NCBI GenBank assembly: GCA_007695285.1
Contig: REEC01000132.1
Span: forward strand, 1 to 37,744
Length of the DNA stretch: 37,744 bases
Origin: Spirochaetaceae bacterium
Lineage (GTDB): Bacteria > Spirochaetota > Spirochaetia > DSM-27196 > PXBQ01
Direction of reading: 5' to 3'
The position numbers and the translations under genes are program-made. The notes under the pieces were generated by a model. The model searched no databases and had not been told where the DNA came from. It saw nothing but the letters and a program-made list of their open reading frames with translations. How positions within the stretch are numbered: position 1 is the stretch's first letter; the number at the start of each line of letters is the position of its first letter. This document shows, in pieces, positions 31,392 through 37,744 of this stretch.

Positions 31392-32264
31392 ATGAGTATT
31401 TTGATTGATGAAAACACCAACGTCATAGTCCAGGGGATTACGGGGCGAGACGGGTCGTTCCACGCGCGGCAGATGCTCGCGGACGGAACGAAGATAGTCG
31501 GCGGCGTGACTCCCGGCAAAGGTGGGCAACACCTCGACTCGATGCCCGTATACAGCTCGGTGAAGGATGCGATGGCCGCCGGACGCGTCGACGCGACGGT
31601 GATTTTTGTCCCCGAGCGATTCGCCGAAGCGGCCGTCCGGGAGGCAGCCGACGCGGGTGTGCCGTTGATCGCGTGGATTACCGAGGGCGTGCCGGTCATC
31701 GACGTCCTGAACGTATACCACTACGTCAAGGAAAGAGGAATCCGGCTGATCGGTCCGAACTGTCCGGGCCTCATCTCTCCGGGTAAGTGCAAAATCGGGA
31801 TTATGCCGTATCGAATTCACAAAGAAGGCAATATCGGCGTGATCTCGCGGAGCGGCACGCTCACGTACGAAGTCGTGTACAACCTCACGACGAGTGGGCT
31901 CGGGCAATCGACGTGCGTCGGAATCGGCGGAGATCCGATCGTCGGGTCTAGTTTTATCGACATCCTCGAACTCTTTGAGAAAGACCCCGGTACCGAGGGC
32001 ATCGTTGTGATTGGGGAGATCGGAGGCGAGGACGAAGAAGCCGCTGCCGAGTACATCAAGCAACACGTCACAAAACCCGTCGTCGCGTTCATCTCGGGAC
32101 GGACCGCTCCGCCGGGGAAACGAATGGGGCACGCGGGGGCGATCATTTCCGGCGGCAAAGGCACACCGGAAGGAAAGGTCAAAGCGTTCGAGTCCGTTGG
32201 AGTCCCGGTGGCCGACAAGCCCGACGAGATTCCGGGACTCCTGAAAAAGAAGTTTGGAATATAA
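31392..32264 (+). CDS. sucD: succinyl-CoA synthetase alpha subunit
   Basis: A 290-residue partner of SucC. The N-terminal [20 protein letters not shown] is the CoA-binding Rossmann domain, [15 protein letters not shown] is a conserved ligase block, and His247 in [14 protein letters not shown] is the phosphohistidine of the catalytic cycle. The start at 31392 follows AGGAGAAATCG, ten bases after the sucC stop. Confidence 0.97.
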   Translation: MSILIDENTNVIVQGITGRDGSFHARQMLADGTKIVGGVTPGKGGQHLDSMPVYSSVKDAMAAGRVDATVIFVPERFAEAAVREAADAGVPLIAWITEGVPVIDVLNVYHYVKERGIRLIGPNCPGLISPGKCKIGIMPYRIHKEGNIGVISRSGTLTYEVVYNLTTSGLGQSTCVGIGGDPIVGSSFIDILELFEKDPGTEGIVVIGEIGGEDEEAAAEYIKQHVTKPVVAFISGRTAPPGKRMGHAGAIISGGKGTPEGKVKAFESVGVPVADKPDEIPGLLKKKFGI

Positions 32265-32286
32265 GACACCGACGGAGAAAGAGACA

Positions 32287-35088
32287 ATGATCTCGCCATA
32301 TTCACTGAGCCTCTCGAACGGATTATTCGTCGAGGAGTTGTACGTCGAGTGGAAGAACGATTCGTCGTCGGTCGATCCGGCGTGGGACGCGTACTTCCGC
32401 GGCGTCGAGAACGGTAATCCGCCGGGGCCGTCGGGCGCGGAGCGGTCTACGAGCCTTCCAGCTCCGTCGCCGGCGCGTGTAGACCAAGATAAACAAGGCC
32501 GCGTGAACGCGCTTCTGTGGGCGTATCGTGACATCGGGTACCTGTACGCCGATCTCAATCCGTTGAAATTCTACATGACACCGGAACTTCGGTACATGCT
32601 GTTCTCGATCGAGGGGAACTACGAGTCGCTCTCGTTGAAGGAGTTCAACCTCTGCGAAGAGGATCTCGACAAGGAGTTTGCGGCCGGGCGGTATTTCCAA
32701 CCGGAGACCACGACGCTGCGCGAGTTGATCGCGAAGGCAAAGCAGACGTACTGTTCGACGATCGGTGTGGAGATTCTCCATATCCAGAACAAACCGATGC
32801 GCCGATGGCTGATCGAGCGAATGGAGCACCCCGACAGGCAGTACGTGTGGGACGATCAGCAGAAGCAACGATTTCAGAAGGACTTGATCAAGGCCGAAGA
32901 GTTCGAGAAGTTCGTTCACACGAACTTCATAGGCCAGAAACGGTTTTCGCTTGAAGGAAGCGAAGCGCTGATCCCCGCGGTGAGTTATCTGGTGCGCTCC
33001 GCGGCAGACCACAACCTCCAGGAAATCGTGCTCGGGATGTCGCACCGGGGACGGCTCAACGTCTTCACGAACGCCCTGCGAAAACGCGGCGCGGATACGT
33101 TTTCGATCTTCATCGACAACTACAAACCGCATACGTACGGCGGGAGCGGCGATGTCAAGTATCATCTCGGTCACCGGTTTACGTACACCGACAAGACCTC
33201 GGGGAAGAAAATCCACATCAGCCTCGTCGCGAACCCGAGTCACCTCGAGGCGGTCGACCCCGTCGTCGAAGGGAAAACACGCGCGATACAGCGACGCCGA
33301 GCCGATCGGAATCGAAAAAAAGTCCTGCCGATCCTTATTCACGGCGACGCGGCATTCTCCGGCCAGGGGATCGTCGCCGAGACGCTCAACCTCTCGCTTC
33401 TGAAAGGGTACCGAACCGGCGGGACGATTCACATCATCGTGAATAATCAGATCGGCTTCACTACCGCATCGCGCGACGCACGGTCCACGTTCTTCGCGAC
33501 CGACATCGCGAAGACTCTCCCGGTTCCGATCTTCCACGTGAACGGCGACGACCCGGAAGCCGTGATACGCGCGATAGATCTCGCAATGAGGTGGAGGCAG
33601 AAGTTCGGGTACGACGCAATCGTCGATATCATCGCGTACCGACGTCTCGGGCACAACGAGGCCGACGAGCCGTCGTTCACGCATCCGATCATGTACGAGC
33701 TGATCAAGAAGCATCCGAGCGCCGCGGTGCAGTACGGCAGAAAGCTCGCGGACGCAGGGGCGTTCTCCGAAGCAGATCAGAACGCGTTCCGGGAGCAGTA
33801 CAAAAAAGTCCTCCGAGATGAACTCAAACTCGCGCGAGACGGATACGAGCCGGACATCGACGACGCGTACCAAGGCGGCGACTGGGCCAAGTTCTCGCGT
33901 ACGTACTCATTCAAGTCGGTTGAAACCGGTGTCGACCATGCGACGCTCAAGAAAGTCGCCGAAAGCCTCACGACCGTGCCGCAGGACTTCAACCATCACC
34001 CGAAATTGACGCGTTTCATCACCGACCGCGCCGAGGCGTTTCGTGCCGGCGCGGGAATCGACTGGGCGTTCGCCGAGAGTCTGGCGTTCGGTTCGCTGCT
34101 GCTCGAAGGATACGCGATCCGCCTGAGCGGCGAAGACTGCGCGCGCGGAACGTTCTCCCAGCGGCACGCCGAGTGGTGGGACGTCAAGTCGGCGGCGCCG
34201 AAGACGTACACTCCGCTGGAACACCTGTCGCCCGACCAGGCTTCGTTCTCGGTCTACGACAGCCCACTCTCGGAGTACTCGGTTCTCGGGTTCGAGTACG
34301 GATACTCGATCGCCCAGCCGGACATCCTCGTGATGTGGGAAGCGCAGTTCGGCGACTTCGTAAACGGCGCTCAGGTCATTATCGACACGTACATCGCGGC
34401 GGGCGAGACAAAGTGGTTCCGTTCAACCGGGCTCGTTCTGCTTCTGCCTCACGGATACGAGGGGCAGGGTCCCGAGCACTCGAGCGCCCATATCGAGCGT
34501 TTCCTGCAACTCTGCGCGGAAGATAACATGCAGGTCTGCGCGCCTTCGACCCCGGCTCAGTACTTCCATATGCTCCGCCGTCAGATGAAACAGAACTTCC
34601 GCAAGCCGCTCATCGTTATGACGCCGAAGAGCCTGCTCAGGCACAAGCGGTGTGTCTCCGACGTCGTCGAGCTCACCGAGGGGCATTATCGCACCGTCAT
34701 CGATGATAGTTTCGACGCGGCGGAGAAGCGGAAGGTCGAGACGATCCTCATCTGCAGCGGCAAGGTCTATTTCGATCTTCTTGACCGAAAAGATAAACTT
34801 GCCGACTCCCGCACAGCGGTCGTGAGGCTCGAGCAGGTTTACCCGTTCGACGTCCAGACGCTGAAAGGCATCGTGCAGACGTATCCCGCCTCGGCCAAGC
34901 TTGTCTGGGTCCAGGAGGAGTCCCAGAATCGCGGAGCGTGGAGTTTTGTCGAGCCGCGCCTCCGTGAGGCGTTCGCCGATCGGCCGCCCTCTTACGTCGG
35001 ACGGTCCGCGTCGGCGAGCCCGGCGACCGGTTCGCATAATCAACACGCAGAGGAGCTTGAGCGATTGCTGACCGACGCGTTCGAGTGA
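32287..35088 (+). CDS. sucA: 2-oxoglutarate dehydrogenase E1 component
   Basis: A 933-residue thiamine-diphosphate-dependent decarboxylase that starts oxidation of 2-oxoglutarate and passes a succinyl group to SucB. The N-terminal NGLFVEELYVEWKNDSSSVD and WDAYFRG form the E2-binding helix region. LGMSHRGRLNVF, HGDAAFSGQGIVAETLNLS and IHIIVNNQIGFTT are ThDP/Mg and active-site blocks. The C-terminal part holds GYEGQGPEHSSAHIERFLQL and WVQEESQNRGAW. Full-length for the family. The start at 32287 follows GGAGAAAGAG. Confidence 0.97.
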   Translation: MISPYSLSLSNGLFVEELYVEWKNDSSSVDPAWDAYFRGVENGNPPGPSGAERSTSLPAPSPARVDQDKQGRVNALLWAYRDIGYLYADLNPLKFYMTPELRYMLFSIEGNYESLSLKEFNLCEEDLDKEFAAGRYFQPETTTLRELIAKAKQTYCSTIGVEILHIQNKPMRRWLIERMEHPDRQYVWDDQQKQRFQKDLIKAEEFEKFVHTNFIGQKRFSLEGSEALIPAVSYLVRSAADHNLQEIVLGMSHRGRLNVFTNALRKRGADTFSIFIDNYKPHTYGGSGDVKYHLGHRFTYTDKTSGKKIHISLVANPSHLEAVDPVVEGKTRAIQRRRADRNRKKVLPILIHGDAAFSGQGIVAETLNLSLLKGYRTGGTIHIIVNNQIGFTTASRDARSTFFATDIAKTLPVPIFHVNGDDPEAVIRAIDLAMRWRQKFGYDAIVDIIAYRRLGHNEADEPSFTHPIMYELIKKHPSAAVQYGRKLADAGAFSEADQNAFREQYKKVLRDELKLARDGYEPDIDDAYQGGDWAKFSRTYSFKSVETGVDHATLKKVAESLTTVPQDFNHHPKLTRFITDRAEAFRAGAGIDWAFAESLAFGSLLLEGYAIRLSGEDCARGTFSQRHAEWWDVKSAAPKTYTPLEHLSPDQASFSVYDSPLSEYSVLGFEYGYSIAQPDILVMWEAQFGDFVNGAQVIIDTYIAAGETKWFRSTGLVLLLPHGYEGQGPEHSSAHIERFLQLCAEDNMQVCAPSTPAQYFHMLRRQMKQNFRKPLIVMTPKSLLRHKRCVSDVVELTEGHYRTVIDDSFDAAEKRKVETILICSGKVYFDLLDRKDKLADSRTAVVRLEQVYPFDVQTLKGIVQTYPASAKLVWVQEESQNRGAWSFVEPRLREAFADRPPSYVGRSASASPATGSHNQHAEELERLLTDAFE

Positions 35089-35098
35089 GATTGTGACC

Positions 35099-35140
35099 GT
35101 GAGTTTAGAACAGTGAGTTTAGGAAAGTGAGTTTAGAAAA
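35099..35140 (+). repeat. three tandem 14-nt repeats in the sucA-sucB gap
   Basis: The unit GTGAGTTTAGAACA (35099-35112) recurs as GTGAGTTTAGGAAA (35113-35126) and GTGAGTTTAGAAAA (35127-35140). They fill most of the 63-bp gap. Units one and two each encode a five-codon frame whose TGA overlaps the GTG of the next unit. Confidence 0.95.
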
Positions 35141-35151
35141 GCGAGGGTTGG

Positions 35152-36378
35152 ATGAAAAGCGAAGTTGTGGTTCCGAATGTCGGGGAGTCGGTGACGACGG
35201 GCGTTCTCGCGACGTGGTTGAAGAGCGACGGCGAGACCGTGTCCGAAGGTGATGAGATATTTGAACTCGAGACCGACAAAGCGACCCTCGCGGTTCCCGC
35301 GCCCGCATCCGGCGTCCTGAGCGCGACGGTTCCCGAGGGAACGGAAGTCGAGATCGGCCAGGCGGTTGGCTCGATCGACGACGCCGGCGCCGCGAAAGCG
35401 GGAGCGGCCGACACCGGTGAGAGCGAGAGCGCGCGGCCGAAAGCGGACGCCGAGGACGCTCACGACGGCGCCGCTCCGGTACTGTCTCCCGCAGTGCGCC
35501 GCGTCGTCGAGGAACACGGCCTCGACCCGGAGAAAATCCGTGCGACCGGTCGCGACGGGCGAATCACGAAGGAAGACGCGATCGCGGCGGCTGAAAAGGC
35601 ACGCGACGCGAAACCGGCGGCGGCAAAACCCGCGGCGCCGGCGAGACCTTCATCGACCGCCGTAACCGGCGCGGGCGAGCAGCGCAGTAAACGCGTGCCG
35701 ATGAGCAACCTTCGCAAGAGGATCGCCGCGAACCTCGTCGCATCGAAGCGCGACTCGGCGCACCTCACGACATTCAACGAAGTTGACATGTCGCGGATCA
35801 TCGATATCCGCACGCGGTACCGCGAAACGTTCGAGAAGAAACACGGAGTCCGGCTCGGGTTCATGAGTTTTTTCGTGAAAGCGTGCCAGAAGGCGCTCGA
35901 GGTCTATCCGGAGGCGAACGCTTTCATCGACGGCGAGGATATCCTGTACAACGACTACTACAACATCGGCGTTGCGCTTTCGAGCGAACGTGGTCTGTTG
36001 ACTCCGGTTATCCGCGACGTCGAGACGAAGAGTTTTGCGGAGATCGAGTCGGAGATCATCTCGTTCATTGAGCGCGCAAAAGCTAAGAGGCTCTCGCCCG
36101 ACGAACTCGTCGGGGGTACGTTCACGATCTCGAACGGAGGCGTGTTCGGCTCGATGCTCTCGACCCCGATCCCGAATCCACCGCAGACCGCTGTGCTCGG
36201 GATGCACACGATACAGAAACGCGCGGTCGTCGTCGACGACCAGATCGTGATCCGTCCAATGATGTACCTCGCGCTGACGTACGATCACCGCATGATCGAC
36301 GGGCGCGAGGCGATCGGATTCCTCTCGACCGTGAAAAACCACGTCGAGGATCCGAATCACTTGCTTCTCGGTTTGTGA
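35152..36378 (+). CDS. sucB: dihydrolipoyl succinyltransferase (E2 of 2-oxoglutarate dehydrogenase)
   Basis: A 408-residue E2 core protein that moves the succinyl group from E1 to CoA. Residues 1-76 are one lipoyl domain with Lys43 in ETDKATL. An Ala/Glu-rich linker follows. The peripheral subunit-binding domain is at about 107-145 ([19 protein letters not shown] and [12 protein letters not shown]), and the catalytic domain runs from about 180 to 408 with His379 and Asp383 in DHRMIDG. The start follows GAGGGTTGG directly after the 14-nt repeats. Confidence 0.96.
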   Translation: MKSEVVVPNVGESVTTGVLATWLKSDGETVSEGDEIFELETDKATLAVPAPASGVLSATVPEGTEVEIGQAVGSIDDAGAAKAGAADTGESESARPKADAEDAHDGAAPVLSPAVRRVVEEHGLDPEKIRATGRDGRITKEDAIAAAEKARDAKPAAAKPAAPARPSSTAVTGAGEQRSKRVPMSNLRKRIAANLVASKRDSAHLTTFNEVDMSRIIDIRTRYRETFEKKHGVRLGFMSFFVKACQKALEVYPEANAFIDGEDILYNDYYNIGVALSSERGLLTPVIRDVETKSFAEIESEIISFIERAKAKRLSPDELVGGTFTISNGGVFGSMLSTPIPNPPQTAVLGMHTIQKRAVVVDDQIVIRPMMYLALTYDHRMIDGREAIGFLSTVKNHVEDPNHLLLGL

Positions 36379-36406
36379 TTCGAGCAACAAGGTTCGAGCA
36401 ACAAGG
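36379..36406 (+). repeat. perfect 14-nt tandem duplication in the sucB-lpd gap
   Basis: TTCGAGCAACAAGG occurs twice without a gap (36379-36392 and 36393-36406), starting right after the sucB stop. Each copy ends in AAGG; the second runs on into AAGGAG, the ribosome-binding site of lpd. Confidence 0.95.
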
Positions 36407-36414
36407 AGTGAAAC

Positions 36415-37744
36415 TTGGCCGACAAAACCACGTATGACTTGATCGTGATCGGCGGTGGTCCCGGCGGATACGTAGCCGCGATCCGCGCCGCTCAGCTCGG
36501 AATGAGCGTCGCACTCGTGGAGAAGCGGTCGACACTCGGCGGCACGTGCCTGAACGTCGGGTGTATCCCGTCGAAGGCGCTGCTCGACTCAAGCGAGCTG
36601 TACTCGCGAGTCAAACGGGAAGCCGCCGAACACGGCATTTCGGTCGGAAAACCCACGATAGACGTCGCCGAGATGATGAAGAGGAAAGACGCGGTTGTGA
36701 AGAAACTCGTGGCCGGTGTCGGTGGACTCGTGAAGGCGAAGAAGGTCACGGTGATTCACGGGACCGCGAGACTCGCGGGCTCGGGTTCGGTCTCCGTTGC
36801 CGCCGAGTCCGGCGACGAGACGACTCTCACCGCGGACGCGATCGTGATCGCGACCGGGAGTGTCCCGGTCGAGCTGCCGTTTCTCGCGTTTAACGGGAAG
36901 ACGATCGTGTCGTCGACCGAGGCGATTGCGTTTACCGAGGTTCCGCGCAGGCTTGTCGTCGTCGGCGCGGGTGCAATCGGGCTCGAACTCGGAAGCGTCT
37001 GGGCGCGGCTCGGCTCGGAGGTGTCGGTTGTCGAGATCATGCCCGAGATTCTGCCCGGATGGGACGCGCAGATCGCGCGCACGCTCCGGCGCGAGCTCAC
37101 GAACGACGGGATCACGTTCCACCTCGGGACAAAGGTCACCGGATTCAAGGACAAGAAATCCGGCGTAACTTTGACCGCCGAGGATCCCGACGGCAAGGCG
37201 GTTACTTTCGACGCCGACCGGGTCCTTGTCGCGGTGGGCCGCAAACCGTTCACCGACGGACTCGGCCTCGAGTCGGCGGGAGTCGCTCAGGAGAAGAACA
37301 GAATCGTGATCGACGAGCAGTTCAAGACGAACGTCGCCGGACTGTACGCGATCGGAGACGTCGTCCGGGGACCGATGCTCGCGCACAAAGCCGAAGACGA
37401 AGGCATCGCCGTAGCCGAGATCATCGCGGGCAAACCGGGGCACGTGAACTACGACGCGATTCCGAACGTCGTGTACACGTGGCCCGAAGTTGCCGCTGTC
37501 GGCCCGACCGAGGACGAACTCAAAAAGAGCGGAGTCGCGTACAACTCGGGGTCTTTCCCGTTCTCCGCGAACGGACGCGCGCTCGCGATGTCCGCCCCAA
37601 CCGGCTTTGCAAAAATCCTTGCCGACAAGAATACCGACCGCGTACTCGCGGCGCACATTATCGGGCCGTGGGCTTCGGATCTGATCGGCGAGATCGTCAC
37701 GACGATCGAGTACGGCGGTAGCGCCGAGGACATCGCGAGAACGT
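36415..37744 (+). CDS. lpd: dihydrolipoyl dehydrogenase (E3), cut by the window end
   Basis: The first 443 residues of a flavoprotein disulfide reductase that reoxidises the lipoyl groups of SucB and reduces NAD. The FAD loop is VIGGGPGGYVAA. The redox disulfide is Cys45-Cys50 in GGTCLNVGCIPSK. VVVGAGAIGLELGSVW is the NAD-binding loop, and LYAIGDVVRGPMLAHKAEDEG the second FAD block. It starts with TTG 36415, six bases after AAGGAG, and stays open to the last base. The final 25-30 residues, with the His-Glu dyad, lie outside. It may also serve pyruvate dehydrogenase if none is encoded elsewhere. Confidence 0.96.
   Translation, partial: MADKTTYDLIVIGGGPGGYVAAIRAAQLGMSVALVEKRSTLGGTCLNVGCIPSKALLDSSELYSRVKREAAEHGISVGKPTIDVAEMMKRKDAVVKKLVAGVGGLVKAKKVTVIHGTARLAGSGSVSVAAESGDETTLTADAIVIATGSVPVELPFLAFNGKTIVSSTEAIAFTEVPRRLVVVGAGAIGLELGSVWARLGSEVSVVEIMPEILPGWDAQIARTLRRELTNDGITFHLGTKVTGFKDKKSGVTLTAEDPDGKAVTFDADRVLVAVGRKPFTDGLGLESAGVAQEKNRIVIDEQFKTNVAGLYAIGDVVRGPMLAHKAEDEGIAVAEIIAGKPGHVNYDAIPNVVYTWPEVAAVGPTEDELKKSGVAYNSGSFPFSANGRALAMSAPTGFAKILADKNTDRVLAAHIIGPWASDLIGEIVTTIEYGGSAEDIART

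Noticed and set aside
32323..33873. 516-codon minus-strand frame opposite sucA
   Set aside because: Shadow of sucA; no start signal or domain.
1..37744. tRNA, rRNA, CRISPR array, transposase, prophage or toxin-antitoxin genes
   Set aside because: Looked for and not seen; the intergenic gaps are short and no such coding motif occurs.

Overview
The window is a GC-rich bacterial chromosome segment, probably from a free-living, pigmented, facultatively aerobic spirochaete of the Spirochaeta type. The pointers are several signal-peptide-bearing predicted outer-membrane barrels, a secreted protein resembling the DUF2259 family known from treponemes, a divergent SDF-type transporter, a carotenoid desaturase and saccharolytic enzymes. 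No rRNA, tRNA or ribosomal-protein marker is present, so the phylum is an inference. I see no insertion sequence, phage gene, CRISPR array, tRNA or rRNA.

Layout. 0.1-3.9 kb: a formylglycine-type sulfatase; a reverse pair of a membrane-anchored FMN-carrier protein and a metal-dependent cyclase; a small barrel-like protein; and a PaaI-type thioesterase. 3.9-9.1 kb: a symmetric sugar module. A Gfo/Idh/MocA-aldo/keto reductase fusion is divergent from one AraC regulator, and a GH4 glycosidase is divergent from a second AraC regulator. The two regulators meet tail to tail with one base between their stop codons. 9.2-15.4 kb: a secreted barrel-like protein, an AbgB-like amidohydrolase, a reverse cluster (GNAT acetyltransferase, M20 peptidase, DPPW methyltransferase) and an EEP-family hydrolase. 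15.4-22.2 kb: glutamine-dependent NAD synthetase divergent from an SDR-like protein and an SDF transporter; then a barrel protein, a DUF2259-like protein, an eight-helix membrane protein and a dolichol-kinase-like CTP-dependent kinase. 22.5-25.9 kb: GH1 beta-glucosidase, CrtI/CrtD-like desaturase and a small unknown protein. 26.0-27.5 kb: a secreted alpha/beta-hydrolase fused to a C-terminal barrel-like domain.

27.7 kb to the end: a TCA-cycle operon sdhA-sdhB-sucC-sucD-sucA-sucB-lpd, running out of the window inside lpd. It encodes the route 2-oxoglutarate to succinyl-CoA to succinate to fumarate. It has no membrane-anchor (sdhC/sdhD) genes. The sucA-sucB and sucB-lpd gaps each carry tandem 14-nt repeats.

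Promoters are often recognisable as TGN-TAnnnT extended -10 elements. Several genes (starts at 6019, 17127, 19767, 20632 and 27489) have their -10 box so close to the start codon, with no Shine-Dalgarno sequence, that the mRNAs look leaderless. The observations most worth following up are the esterase-barrel fusion, the tandem repeats in the TCA operon, the missing Sdh anchors, the leaderless pattern, the two-domain oxidoreductase, and the SDF transporter that lacks the family's usual motifs.
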